DNA from: Mesorhizobium sp. M4B.F.Ca.ET.203.01.1.1 | GTDB taxonomy: Bacteria; Pseudomonadota; Alphaproteobacteria; Rhizobiales; Rhizobiaceae | Direction of reading: 5' to 3' | NCBI RefSeq assembly: GCF_004791025.1 | Contig: NZ_SRUO01000001.1 | Coordinates: forward strand, 496,001-560,000 | Length of the DNA stretch: 64,000 bases | Shown here: positions 31,466 to 41,084 of the stretch, in pieces | Layout: each line of letters starts with the position of its first letter | How positions within the stretch are numbered: the stretch's first letter is position 1 | Translations under genes and position numbers: made by a program | Notes under the pieces: generated by a model | What the model saw: only the letters and a program-made list of their open reading frames with translations | Databases searched by the model: none | What the model was told of the DNA's origin: nothing

Positions 31466-33157
31466 CTATCCTGCATCGACGCCGAACATCTCCCTCGCCT
31501 GCTCGGCCGTATAGTAGCCCAGCCTGACATCCTCGGCGACCAGCTTCGGGTCACGCTCGCCCGGATCGCCATAGCCGCCGCCTCCCGGCGTGCCGACGCG
31601 CACGCGATCGCCAGCCTTGAGGGAAATGTCCTGCTCCTTGGACAGATGCGGCGGCACATGCGCCTCGCCGCCTCGGAACACGGTCACCGTATTGGGCGCG
31701 CCGTCCTTGCCGCCGAGCGCGCCTTGCGGGCCGAAGCGGCCATGGTCCATGACGAAGGAGGCGCGGGCATCGCCGCGCAGGATCTCGACCTCGTAGGCCA
31801 GACCGAAGCCGCCACGCTGCTTGCCGGCGCCGCCCGAACCTTCGCGCAGCGCATAGTGGCGGTAAAGCACCGGAAAAGCCTGCTCCATGATCTCGACCGG
31901 CGGCGATTTGGAGATGCCGATCGTCGAGCAGCCATTGGTGAGGCCGTCATGGCCGGCATTGCCGCCATAGCCGCCGCCGGAGATCTGGTACATGACATAG
32001 TCGCGACCGCGCGCCGGATCGTTGCCGCCGAGCGCGAAATTGCCGCTGGAGCCGGCGGGAGCCGCCGTCACCTTGTCGGGCAGCGCCTGCACCATGGCCG
32101 CGAACACGGCCTCGGCGATGCGCTGTGAGACCTCCGCCGCGCAGCCCGAGACCGGACGCGGATAGCGGGCGTCGAGGAAGGTCCCCTCCGGCCGCTTGAC
32201 GTCGAGCGGCTCGAAGGCGCCGGCGCTGATCGGCACATCCGGGAAGATATGGCGCATGGCGAGATAGACCGACGACAGCGTCGTCGCCAGCACGCTGTTC
32301 ATCGGCCCGGCGCAGGGTTTCGAGGAGCCGGCGAAGTCGAAGGTGAGCGTGTCGCCCTTTTTCTCGACGGCGAGCGCAATCGTCAGCGGCTCGTTTACCA
32401 CGCCGTCGGAATCGACGAAGGCCTTGGAGCGGTAGACGCCGTCCGGAATGGCGGCGATGTTGGCGCGCATCTGGTCGGCGGCGCGGCGGCGCAGCTCGGC
32501 GATCGCCTCGACAACCGTTTCATCACCGTAACGATCGAGGATTCCGTTGAGCCTATCCTGCCCGATCAGCAGTGCCGCGGCCTGGGCGCGGATATCGCCG
32601 ATGCGCTGGTCGGCGACGCGGATGTTGGAGCAGATGATGGCGTAGATCTCCGGGTCGAGCACTCCCTTCTTGAACAGTTTCACCGGCGGCAGCCGCAACC
32701 CCTCCTGCTCGACGGCGGTGGCCGAAGCGGAAAAGCCGCCCGGCACCGAGCCGCCAATATCCGGCCAGTGGCCGGTGTTGGACAGCCAGCAGAAGATCTT
32801 GTCGCCGCGGTAGACGGGCATGACGAAGCGCACGTCCATCAGATGGGTGCCGCCGAGATAGGGATCGTTGACGATGTAGATGTCGCCCGGTTCGGGCGCC
32901 AGGCAGCGGCCGTCGGCGATCATCTCGATCACGGTTTTCGTCGAATACTGCATGACGCCGACGAACACCGGCAGGCCCTGGCTGCCCTGCGCGATCAGCG
33001 AACCGTCGACCGCCGAATAGATGCCGTCGGAGCGGTCGTTGGCCTCGGCGATGACCGGCGAGAAGGCGGCGCGGGAAAACGTCAAATCCATCTCGTCGCA
33101 GACCTGCTGCAACGCGGCCTGCAGGACCGAAAGCGTGATGGTGTCGAGCTTTGCCAT
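31466..33157 (-). CDS. hyuB: Hydantoinase B / 5-oxoprolinase beta-type subunit
   Basis: 563 residues from the ATG at 33157. Member of the HyuB family that pairs with HyuA in ATP-dependent cleavage of hydantoins or 5-oxoproline. Landmarks: AAFSPVIAEANDRSDGIYSA, YIVNDPYLGGTHLMDV, and near the C-terminus GGGGYGDPGERDP. It starts one base after the stop of the HyuA-like gene, so the two are translated together. Without more context the substrate (a hydantoin, N-methylhydantoin or 5-oxoproline) is open. Confidence 0.92.
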   Translation of the reverse strand: MAKLDTITLSVLQAALQQVCDEMDLTFSRAAFSPVIAEANDRSDGIYSAVDGSLIAQGSQGLPVFVGVMQYSTKTVIEMIADGRCLAPEPGDIYIVNDPYLGGTHLMDVRFVMPVYRGDKIFCWLSNTGHWPDIGGSVPGGFSASATAVEQEGLRLPPVKLFKKGVLDPEIYAIICSNIRVADQRIGDIRAQAAALLIGQDRLNGILDRYGDETVVEAIAELRRRAADQMRANIAAIPDGVYRSKAFVDSDGVVNEPLTIALAVEKKGDTLTFDFAGSSKPCAGPMNSVLATTLSSVYLAMRHIFPDVPISAGAFEPLDVKRPEGTFLDARYPRPVSGCAAEVSQRIAEAVFAAMVQALPDKVTAAPAGSSGNFALGGNDPARGRDYVMYQISGGGYGGNAGHDGLTNGCSTIGISKSPPVEIMEQAFPVLYRHYALREGSGGAGKQRGGFGLAYEVEILRGDARASFVMDHGRFGPQGALGGKDGAPNTVTVFRGGEAHVPPHLSKEQDISLKAGDRVRVGTPGGGGYGDPGERDPKLVAEDVRLGYYTAEQAREMFGVDAG

Positions 33158-33158
33158 A

Positions 33159-35243
33159 TCAAGCCTCGCCGATGTCGATGATGATGTTGCCGTCGGCATC
33201 CGAACGTGCGCGGTCGCCGGGCTCCAGCACCGTCGTGGCGTCCATCTGTTCGAGGATCGCCGGCCCTTCGATGACGGCGTCGAGCGGCAGTTTTTCGCGG
33301 GCGTAGACCGGCGTGTCGTGCCAGGTGCCGTGATACCATACCGGCCTGGTCTCGCGCCGGGCTTCCTCGAGCGTCGCCGCGCGCCCCGCCGGGTCGATCA
33401 GCCGCGACAGATCGATCGCCGGGCGCACGCCGGTGACCGAGGTGTTGAGGTTGACGAGGTTGGCGCGGATCTCCGGCAACTCGACCTTGAAGCGGGCGAA
33501 ATAGGCCTTTTCGAACAGAAGCTGTAGCGTGGCGCGGGTCACGGTAGACGATGGCAGCGGCACGTTGATGATGTGCGTCTGGCCAACGAACTGCATGTCG
33601 GCTGAGTGGGTGACGCGGATCGTGTCCGGCTTCACCGCTTCCTTGGCAATCAGTTCCTCGCCTTCGCTCCGGTGCCGTTCCAACACCTTGTGAAGCAAGG
33701 CTTCATCGAGCAGCGCCACCGGCTGGTTGATCGTGTTGACGAAGTCATGCCGGAGATCGGCGACGACGCAGCCGAGCGCGTTGGTGATGCCTGGCCGCGC
33801 CGGAACCAGCACCTTTGGCAGGCCAAGCTCGCGGGCGAGTGCCGTCGCGTGCAGCGGCCCGGCGCCGCCGAAGGCGAACAGCGCGAAATCGCGCGGGTCG
33901 TGGCCGCGCGCCACCGAGACCATGCGGATGGCGCCGGCCATCTTGATGTTGCCGAGCCTCAGGATTGCGCCTGCCGCCTCGACGCCGGAGAGGCCGGTGG
34001 GCCTGCCGATCCTGTCCTCGAATATGCCGGTGACGCGCTCGACGGTGACCGGATTGTCGACCGCGAGCAGCTTCTTCGGCGCCAGCCGCCCCAGCACAAG
34101 ATTGGCATCGGTGATGGTCGGCTCGGTGCCGCCGCGCCCGTAGCAGATCGGGCCCGGATTGGCGCCGGCGCTTTCCGGGCCGATCTGGATCAGGCCGGCC
34201 GCGTCGACACGCGCGATCGAGCCGCCGCCGGCGCCGACCGTATGCACCGCCACCATCGGCACGTGGATCGGCATCGCATATTCGATCTCGATCTCGTTCG
34301 ACACCGCGGGCTCGGCGTTGCGGATCAGCGCCACGTCGGTCGAGGTGCCGCCCATGTCGTAGGTGACGAGGTTCTCGAAGCCGGCGCGCTTGCCCGTATA
34401 GGCTGCGGCGATGACACCGGAGGCCGGGCCGGACATCACCGTCTTTGCCGATTCCCGGGTGACGAAGCGGGCCGAGATCATGCCGCCATTGCCGTTCATG
34501 ATCAGGAAATCGCGGGCATAGCCCTTCGCGGCGAGCTCCTTGCGCAGCCTCTCGACATAGCGTTCCAGGATCGGCTGCACCGAGGCGTTGACCGAGGCCG
34601 TCACGCCGCGCTCGAACTCGCGCGCTTCCGACAGCAGCGCATGGCCGGTGGTGATGTAGCCGTTCGGCCAGATCTCCCTGGCGATCTCGGCCGCGCGCCG
34701 CTCATGCGCCGGGTTGGCGTAGGAATGCAGGAAGTGGATGACGAGAGACTCGCAGCCGGCCTCCAGCAGCCTCTTCACCGCGTCGCGCATGCCGGCCTCG
34801 TCGAGCGCGACGCGCACCGCTCCCGAGGCCTCGACGCGCTCCGCGACTTCAAGCCTGAGATCGCGCGGAATGACCGGAATGAATGTCCCCGTCATGCCAT
34901 AGGGCTGCGGCCTGGTGCGCCGGCCAAGTTCGATCACGTCGCGAAAGCCGAGCGTGGTGATCATGCCGGTCCTGGCCAGGCGGCGCTCCAGCACGGCGTT
35001 GGTGGTGGTGGTCGTGCCGTGCACGATGAGGTCGATGCCGTCGATCGCAAAGCCGGTGGCGCCGAGCGCCGAAACGACGCCGAAAGCCTGGTTTTCGACC
35101 GTCGTCGGGGTCTTGGCGATATGCACCCTTCCGCCGTCCTTGCCGTCGATCAGGATGAGGTCGGTGAAGGTGCCGCCAACATCGATGCCGGCAACGACGC
35201 TGCCCAGGGAATCCCGCGGTTGCGCCGAAAAATTCTCTTTCAT
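33159..35243 (-). CDS. hyuA: Hydantoinase A / 5-oxoprolinase alpha-type subunit
   Basis: 694 residues, ATPase-fold subunit. The actin-like phosphate loop is VAGIDVGGTFTDLILID, then IVHGTTTTTNAVLER, and further on GTSTDVALIRNAEPAVSN and FAFGGAGPLHATALARELG, all standard for HyuA/5-oxoprolinase N-terminal regions. It activates the substrate amide with ATP before hydrolysis by HyuB. First gene of a two-gene operon. The 221 bases to the divergent fpr gene must contain both promoters. An ABC importer is not linked. Confidence 0.93.
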   Translation of the reverse strand: MKENFSAQPRDSLGSVVAGIDVGGTFTDLILIDGKDGGRVHIAKTPTTVENQAFGVVSALGATGFAIDGIDLIVHGTTTTTNAVLERRLARTGMITTLGFRDVIELGRRTRPQPYGMTGTFIPVIPRDLRLEVAERVEASGAVRVALDEAGMRDAVKRLLEAGCESLVIHFLHSYANPAHERRAAEIAREIWPNGYITTGHALLSEAREFERGVTASVNASVQPILERYVERLRKELAAKGYARDFLIMNGNGGMISARFVTRESAKTVMSGPASGVIAAAYTGKRAGFENLVTYDMGGTSTDVALIRNAEPAVSNEIEIEYAMPIHVPMVAVHTVGAGGGSIARVDAAGLIQIGPESAGANPGPICYGRGGTEPTITDANLVLGRLAPKKLLAVDNPVTVERVTGIFEDRIGRPTGLSGVEAAGAILRLGNIKMAGAIRMVSVARGHDPRDFALFAFGGAGPLHATALARELGLPKVLVPARPGITNALGCVVADLRHDFVNTINQPVALLDEALLHKVLERHRSEGEELIAKEAVKPDTIRVTHSADMQFVGQTHIINVPLPSSTVTRATLQLLFEKAYFARFKVELPEIRANLVNLNTSVTGVRPAIDLSRLIDPAGRAATLEEARRETRPVWYHGTWHDTPVYAREKLPLDAVIEGPAILEQMDATTVLEPGDRARSDADGNIIIDIGEA

Positions 35244-35464
35244 TGTCGAAACCCGAAATGCGCGGCCTACGGATATGGCTTGGTTTGGAACGGTGTTTTA
35301 CGCTCGCATCTTGACGCCGAGATCATTTGTATACTAATAAATTTCCGACACAAGAGCTTACCGCTTGGCAGTGTACAAGGAGCGCATCGGAACCTGACCG
35401 GTTCGGGCGCGTAGGAGTAGGTTTGGCGTCAGCGCCGTGAGCCTGGGCCAGAAGGTTGGATTTG

Positions 35465-36292
35465 ATGAACACGACATCCGCGTTGAACGCCGCCGGCGCC
35501 AAGCCGCTGCAGTTCCCTATCCCGGCCAATGTCTATGCCGAGACCGTCGTCTCGGTGAAGCATTACACCGACCGCCTGTTCTCGTTCCGCATCACCCGGC
35601 CGCAGTCGCTGCGCTTCCGTTCCGGCGAGTTCGTGATGATCGGCCTGCCCAATGCCGAGAAGCCGATCTTCCGCGCCTATTCCGTTGCCAGCCCGGCCTG
35701 GGACGACGAGCTGGAATTCTTCTCGATCAAGGTGCCGGACGGTCCGCTGACCTCCGAGCTGCAGAAGATCCAGGTCGGCGACACCGTCATCATGCGTCAG
35801 AAGTCGACCGGCACGCTGGTGCTCGACGCGCTGACGCCCGCCAAGCGCGTGTTCATGATCTCGACCGGCACCGGCATCGCGCCCTTTGCCAGCCTGCTGC
35901 GCGATCCCGACACCTATGAGAAGTTCGACCAGGTCATCCTGACCCATACCTGCCGCGACAATGCCGAGCTCACCTATGGCCAGGAACTGGTAGCGGCGCT
36001 CGAGAGCGATCCGCTGATCGGCGAACTGACCGGCGGCCGCGTCACGCTTTACAACTCGACCACGCGCGAAGAGTCGGCGCGCATGGGCCGCATCACCGCG
36101 CTGATCGGCTCCGGCAAGTTCTACACCGACCTCGGCATCGACAAGCTCAATCCCGAGACCGACCGCATCATGATCTGCGGCTCGATGCACATGCTGAAGG
36201 ACGTCAAGGAACTGGCCGAAAGCCTCGGCTTCCAGGAAGGTTCGCTCAGCCATCCCGCCAGCTTCGTCGTCGAGCGCGCCTTCGTCGGCTGA
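35465..36292 (+). CDS. fpr: Ferredoxin-NADP reductase
   Basis: 275 residues from the ATG at 35465, preceded by AGAAGG. FAD-binding signature FRAYSVASPAWDDELEFFS, then ISTGTGIAPFASLLRDPDTY (NADP pyrophosphate loop) and TLYNSTTREES. The C-terminus ends ASFVVERAFVG, as in bacterial subclass I FPR where an aromatic near the C-terminus stacks on FAD. Transfers electrons between NADPH and ferredoxin or flavodoxin and is often linked to oxidative stress. Single gene, followed by a palindrome and deoC. Confidence 0.95.
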   Translation: MNTTSALNAAGAKPLQFPIPANVYAETVVSVKHYTDRLFSFRITRPQSLRFRSGEFVMIGLPNAEKPIFRAYSVASPAWDDELEFFSIKVPDGPLTSELQKIQVGDTVIMRQKSTGTLVLDALTPAKRVFMISTGTGIAPFASLLRDPDTYEKFDQVILTHTCRDNAELTYGQELVAALESDPLIGELTGGRVTLYNSTTREESARMGRITALIGSGKFYTDLGIDKLNPETDRIMICGSMHMLKDVKELAESLGFQEGSLSHPASFVVERAFVG

Positions 36293-36328
36293 GCCGTAGC
36301 CGGGACGCTTCAGCTCCCCTCAAATCCG

Positions 36329-36348
36329 TTTTGACCATGCGGTCAAAA
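36329..36348. promoter_or_regulatory. Perfect palindrome TTTTGACC-ATGC-GGTCAAAA upstream of deoC
   Basis: Arms TTTTGACC (36329-36336) and GGTCAAAA (36341-36348) with a 4-base centre. It lies 36 bases after the fpr stop and 163 bases before the deoC ATG. The shape (TTGACC then GGTCAA) suits a TetR- or GntR-like dimer. As RNA it could also form a hairpin ending fpr, though only AAAAAT follows on this strand. Not decided. Confidence 0.45.
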
Positions 36349-36511
36349 ATCAGCTGCTTTCGCGGCCTTTTTCCGCTATGAGCCTTTTGAGGACTCGTGG
36401 AGCACTGCTTCACGGGCTATCTTCGTGCGTGTCACCCAGAACCGTCGAGTGGTCTTGGGGAACGACGCGCACGAAGCATTAAGCGCAAGCCGCTGAATGG
36501 AAGGGCAGGAG

Positions 36512-37558
36512 ATGAGCAGCACAATCCGCGACGCCGACCTCGGCACGTCCAAGGTCACCTCGCTGCCGGCGCGCGCCGCCGCCAACACGCCCGCGCCGCA
36601 AGGCCATATTGCGCGCAATCCCGGCATGCGGCTCGATCTCGGCTTCCTGGAATCGGTGCGCAGCGTCAACCGCTCGGCGCTGGAGCGCCGCGTCGCCACG
36701 CTGACCAAACGCCGCTCGATCAAGGCCGACAACCAGGCGGCGTGGCTGCTGCGCGCCGTCGCATGCATGGACCTGACGACGCTGAACTCCAACGACACCG
36801 ACGAGCGTGTGCGCCGGCTCTGCGCCAAGGCGATCAACCCGTTCCGGCGCGACATCGTCGAGGGGCTGGGCATTGAAGGCGAAACCATCCGGCCGGCCGC
36901 GGTCTGCGTCTACCACCCCTTCGTCGCCACCGCCGTCGATGCGGTCCGCGGCACCGGCATCCATGTCGCCGCCGTCTCCACCGCCTTCCCGCACGGTCTG
37001 GCACCGCTGTCGACGCGCCTGCAGGAGATCGAGGCCTCGGTCCGCGACGGCGCCGACGAGATCGACGTCGTCATCCCGCGCGGCTTGGTCTATGGCGCGA
37101 AATGGCAGGAGCTGTTCAACGAGATCGTCGCCATGCGCGAAGCCTGCGGCGATGCGCATCTCAAGGTCATCCTCGGCACCGGCGACCTCGCCACGCTGCG
37201 CAACGTCATGCTGGCCTCGATGGTGGCGATGATGGCGGGCGCCGACTTCATCAAGACCTCGACCGGCAAGGAGAGCGTCAACGCCACGCTTCCCGTCGGG
37301 CTTGCCATGGTGCGCGCCATCCGCGCCTATTTCGAGGAGACCGGCTACCTCATCGGCTTCAAGCCGGCCGGCGGCATTTCCACGGCCAAGGTCTCGCTCG
37401 ACTGGCTGGTGCTGATGAAGGAAGAGCTTGGGCGACCGTGGCTGGAGCCGGAGCTGTTCCGCTTCGGCGCGTCGAGCCTGCTCACCGACATCGAGCGTCA
37501 GCTCGAGCATCATTTGACCGGGCACTATTCGGCCAACCATCGCCACGCGATGGCCTAG
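36512..37558 (+). CDS. deoC: Deoxyribose-phosphate aldolase, long (DERA) type
   Basis: 348 residues from the ATG at 36512; a start at 36497 adds five residues. Splits 2-deoxyribose-5-phosphate into acetaldehyde and glyceraldehyde-3-phosphate. Active-site regions: DEIDVVIPRGLVYG (Asp), HLKVILGTGDL (first Lys) and DFIKTSTGKESVNATLPVGL (Schiff-base Lys). The longer N-terminal part with ACMDLTTLNSNDT places it with the eukaryote-like DERA group, which is about 100 residues longer than E. coli DeoC. The ALDH gene 52 bases downstream would oxidise the acetaldehyde. Confidence 0.94.
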   Translation: MSSTIRDADLGTSKVTSLPARAAANTPAPQGHIARNPGMRLDLGFLESVRSVNRSALERRVATLTKRRSIKADNQAAWLLRAVACMDLTTLNSNDTDERVRRLCAKAINPFRRDIVEGLGIEGETIRPAAVCVYHPFVATAVDAVRGTGIHVAAVSTAFPHGLAPLSTRLQEIEASVRDGADEIDVVIPRGLVYGAKWQELFNEIVAMREACGDAHLKVILGTGDLATLRNVMLASMVAMMAGADFIKTSTGKESVNATLPVGLAMVRAIRAYFEETGYLIGFKPAGGISTAKVSLDWLVLMKEELGRPWLEPELFRFGASSLLTDIERQLEHHLTGHYSANHRHAMA

Positions 37559-37610
37559 CCCGCGAAGTCGCCCGCCAAGAACCAAAAACCTCCTGCGGTA
37601 GGAGCGCCCC

Positions 37611-39986
37611 ATGAACATTCTCGAACGCTATCACGCCATGGAGTACGGCCCGGCGCCGGAGGCGCGCAACGAGGCCGATGCCTGGCTCGCCGCGCGCGAT
37701 TTCTCAAAGGCGCTGTTCATCGGCGGCGAATGGAAGGCCGCCGCCGGCGGCAAGACCTTCGAGACCAGCGAGCCGTCCTCGGGCAAGCTGCTGGCCAAGC
37801 TTTCGGATGCAGGTGCGGCCGATATCGATGCCGCCGTGGCTGCGGCCGCCAAGGCGCTGCCGAAATGGAGCGCCAGCTCTGGGTACCAGCGCGCCAAGGT
37901 GCTCTACGCCATCGGCCGCGCCATGCAGCGCCACCAGCGCCTTTTCGCGGTGCTTGAGTCGATCGACAACGGCAAGCCGATCCGCGAGAGCCGCGACATC
38001 GACGTGCCGCTGGCCATCCGGCATTTCATCCACCATGCCGGCTGGGCGCAGGCGCTGGACAGGGATTTTCCCGATCACAAGGGTGTCGGCGTCGTCGGCC
38101 AGATCATCCCGTGGAATTTCCCGCTGCTGATGCTGGCGTGGAAGATCGCGCCGGCACTCGCCGCCGGCTGCTCCGTGGTATTGAAGCCGGCCGAGTTCAC
38201 GCCGCTCACCGCCGTGCTGTTCGCCGAGATCTGCGAACGCGCCGGCGTGCCGAAGGGCGTCGTCAACATCGTCCAGGGCGGGCCGGAAGCGGGCGCGGCC
38301 ATCGTCAATCATCCCGGCATCCAGAAGATTGCCTTCACCGGCTCTTCCGAGGTCGGCAAGATCATCCGCAAGGCGACCGCCGGATCGGGCAAGAAACTGT
38401 CGCTGGAACTCGGCGGCAAGTCGGCCTTCATCGTGTTCGAGGACGCCGATCTCGACAGCGCCGTCGAGGGCCTGGTCGACGGCATCTGGTTCAACCAGGG
38501 CCAGGTCTGCTGCGCCGGCTCGCGGCTGCTGGTGCAGGAAGGCGTCGCCGATGCCTTCATCGCCAAGGTCAAGGTCAGGATGAGCCGGCTGCGCCTCGGC
38601 AGCCCCCTCGACAAGAACACCGATATCGGCCCGCTGGTCGACCGCAGCCAGCTCGACCGGGTCAAGGGACTGGTCGCCGAAGGAGCAAAACAGGGCGCCG
38701 TCTGCTGGCAGCCGGACGCGGCCTTGCCGTCTTCGGGCTACTACCACCTGCCGACGCTCGCCACCGGTGTTTCGCCGGCTAATATACTTGCCCAGGAAGA
38801 AGTCTTCGGCCCAGTGCTGGCAGTCATGAGCTTCCGCAACACCGAGGAAGCGATCGAGCTCGCCAACAACACACGCTACGGGCTCGCCGCCTCGGTGTGG
38901 AGCGAGAACGTCAACCTTGCGCTGCATGTCGCGCCGCAGCTCAAGGCCGGCGTCGTCTGGGTCAACGGGACCAATATGTTCGACGCCGCCTGCGGCTTCG
39001 GCGGCTATCGCGAAAGCGGTTTTGGCCGCGAGGGCGGACGCGAGGGCATGTATGAATATCTGGCGGCGAAGCTGCCGCTCGGGCCGGTCATCAAGGCAGC
39101 GGCTGCCGCGTCAGCTCAGCCCGTTGAACAGGCCGATGGCACTGTCATCGACCGCACGGCAAAGCTGTTCATCGGCGGCAAGCAGGTCCGGCCGGACGGC
39201 AACTATTCGCTCGCCATCGCAACCGCCAAGGGCAGGCTTGCCGGCGAAGTCGGTCTCGGCAACCGCAAGGACATCCGCGATGCGGTTTCCGCAGCCCGAG
39301 CATGCAAGGCGTGGCCGGAGGCGACCGCGTTCAATCGCAGCCAGGTGCTTTACTATCTGGCTGAAAACCTGTCCGGCCGCGCCGACGAGTTCGCCGCCCG
39401 ACTCGTCCAGCTGACCGGCGTGACGGCGAAGGCCGCGCGCGAGGAGGTCGAGCAGTCGATCGAACGATTGTTCCTCTATGCCGGCCTGACCGACAAGTTC
39501 GAGGGCCGCGTGCACCAGCCGCCGGCCCGGGCCGTGACGCTTGCCCTGCACGAGCCGGTCGGCGTCGTCGGCGTCGTGGCGTCCGACAATCAGCCGCTGC
39601 TCGGCTTCATCTCGCTGGTGGCGCCGGCGCTCGCCATGGGCAACACCGTGGTCGCCGTGCCCTCGGAGCGCTATCCGCTGCTGGCCACCGATCTCTATCA
39701 GGTGATCGAATATTCCGACATTCCGGCCGGCGCCATCAACATCGTCACCGGCCGCGGCGCCGAGCTCGCCGGCGTGTTGGCCAAGCATGACGATGTCGAT
39801 GGGCTGTGGGTGTTCGCCGATGCCGAGACCTGCGCCAAGGCGGAGGCCGACTCCATCGGCAACCTCAAGCGCGTCTGGAGCGGCAACGGCCGCGGCCTCG
39901 ACTGGGCCTCGGACGATTCGGCCGGCGAGGCGTTCCTGCGCCGCGCCATCGAGGTCAAGAACGTCTGGGTGCCCTACGGCGATTGA
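37611..39986 (+). CDS. Two-domain aldehyde dehydrogenase, ALDH16-like
   Basis: 791 residues, about 300 more than an ordinary ALDH. Residues about 30-490 form a complete ALDH domain with Asn169 (IIPWNFP), Lys192 (LKPAE), Glu266 (LELGGK) and catalytic Cys300 (GQVCCAG). Residues about 510-791 are a second ALDH-like segment (KLFIGGKQVRPDGNYSLAIA, then EPVGVVGVVASDNQPLLGF) that keeps the fold pattern but has no catalytic Cys or PWN motif. This is the plan of the ALDH16 family, whose bacterial members have a working first domain and a degenerate second one. Directly after deoC, so acetaldehyde to acetate is the likely job. Confidence 0.9.
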   Translation: MNILERYHAMEYGPAPEARNEADAWLAARDFSKALFIGGEWKAAAGGKTFETSEPSSGKLLAKLSDAGAADIDAAVAAAAKALPKWSASSGYQRAKVLYAIGRAMQRHQRLFAVLESIDNGKPIRESRDIDVPLAIRHFIHHAGWAQALDRDFPDHKGVGVVGQIIPWNFPLLMLAWKIAPALAAGCSVVLKPAEFTPLTAVLFAEICERAGVPKGVVNIVQGGPEAGAAIVNHPGIQKIAFTGSSEVGKIIRKATAGSGKKLSLELGGKSAFIVFEDADLDSAVEGLVDGIWFNQGQVCCAGSRLLVQEGVADAFIAKVKVRMSRLRLGSPLDKNTDIGPLVDRSQLDRVKGLVAEGAKQGAVCWQPDAALPSSGYYHLPTLATGVSPANILAQEEVFGPVLAVMSFRNTEEAIELANNTRYGLAASVWSENVNLALHVAPQLKAGVVWVNGTNMFDAACGFGGYRESGFGREGGREGMYEYLAAKLPLGPVIKAAAAASAQPVEQADGTVIDRTAKLFIGGKQVRPDGNYSLAIATAKGRLAGEVGLGNRKDIRDAVSAARACKAWPEATAFNRSQVLYYLAENLSGRADEFAARLVQLTGVTAKAAREEVEQSIERLFLYAGLTDKFEGRVHQPPARAVTLALHEPVGVVGVVASDNQPLLGFISLVAPALAMGNTVVAVPSERYPLLATDLYQVIEYSDIPAGAINIVTGRGAELAGVLAKHDDVDGLWVFADAETCAKAEADSIGNLKRVWSGNGRGLDWASDDSAGEAFLRRAIEVKNVWVPYGD

Positions 39987-40168
39987 CACCTGACAGGTGC
40001 CGCGTTTGTCGCAGCCTTCGGGGTTGACGGGTTCACAAATGTTCTTTAACGAGAAAAAACAATTGGCCTCCAGCAGACAGCGGCTCAGGCGGGACCATAG
40101 TGTCCGCCTGGCACATTGCGTCCCGCCTGGCTGCCGCTAAAACGCTCGCGAGAACCTGGAGAGAAACG

Positions 40169-40900
40169 ATGGCGGATCTGGCAGGCAAGGTGGTTGTCGT
40201 CACCGCGGCGGCGCAAGGCATCGGCCGGGCGAGCGCGCTGGCGTTCGCCAAGGCCGGCGCCACGGTCTATGCCACCGACATCAACGAGGCGCCGCTGGCC
40301 CAACTCGCCAAGACGCCGGGTATCAAAGCCCGCAAACTGGACGTGCTCGACGACGCGGCCGTCAACGCCGCGTTCGCCGAGATCGGCCCGGTCGACGTGC
40401 TGTTCAACTGCGCCGGCTTCGTCCATGCGGGCTCGATCCTCGAAATGAAGGACGCCGACCTCGACTTCGCCTTCAACCTCAATGTGCGCGCGATGATCCG
40501 CACCATCCGCGCCGTGCTGCCGGGCATGCTGGAGCGCGGCGACGGATCGATCATCAACATGTCTTCGGTCGCCGGCGCCGGCAAGGGCGTGCCCAACCGC
40601 TTCGCCTATGGTGTGACCAAGGCCGCAGTCATCGGCCTGACCAAGGCGATCGCCGCCGACTATGTCGCCAAGGGCATTCGCTGCAATGCCATCTGCCCGG
40701 GCACGGTCGAGAGCCCGTCGCTGCAGGACCGCATGCATGCGCAGGGGGATTACGAAGCGGCCCGCGCCGCCTTCATCGCCCGCCAGCCGATGGGACGCCT
40801 CGGCACGCCGGAAGAAATCGCCGATCTCGCCGTCTATCTGGCCGGCGCCACCTACACGTCGGGGCAGGCCTACAATATCGACGGCGGCTGGTCGATCTGA
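40169..40900 (+). CDS. SDR-family oxidoreductase, probable 3-deoxy sugar-acid dehydrogenase
   Basis: 243 residues from the ATG at 40169, preceded by GGAGAG. Nucleotide motif VVVTAAAQGIGRAS, NCAGFVHAG, catalytic Ser in INMSSVAG, and Tyr/Lys in FAYGVTKAAVIG. The closing segment TSGQAYNIDGGWSI is standard. The sequence resembles the DHRS6/BDH2 group, in which bacterial members oxidise 2-keto-3-deoxy-L-fuconate. The next gene is an FAH-family hydrolase, the enzyme that would cleave the resulting diketo acid in the non-phosphorylated fucose/rhamnose route. This pairing supports the assignment. Confidence 0.88.
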   Translation: MADLAGKVVVVTAAAQGIGRASALAFAKAGATVYATDINEAPLAQLAKTPGIKARKLDVLDDAAVNAAFAEIGPVDVLFNCAGFVHAGSILEMKDADLDFAFNLNVRAMIRTIRAVLPGMLERGDGSIINMSSVAGAGKGVPNRFAYGVTKAAVIGLTKAIAADYVAKGIRCNAICPGTVESPSLQDRMHAQGDYEAARAAFIARQPMGRLGTPEEIADLAVYLAGATYTSGQAYNIDGGWSI

Positions 40901-41084
40901 CCTCAGTCCGGCGCGGTCCGGATCGAGAAGTCTGAAAATCCCGCGCGCCGGCGGCCAGACGCAGTGACCGTGCTTGCCCGGGACCGGGGCGATGGGTACG
41001 GTCCGCCCGGTTTCCGCAAGGGAGCCGTCGCTTCGGCGGAGAGTTTGCAAACGGCCACGGGCCGCAAGTAGGAGAAGGATTTAG

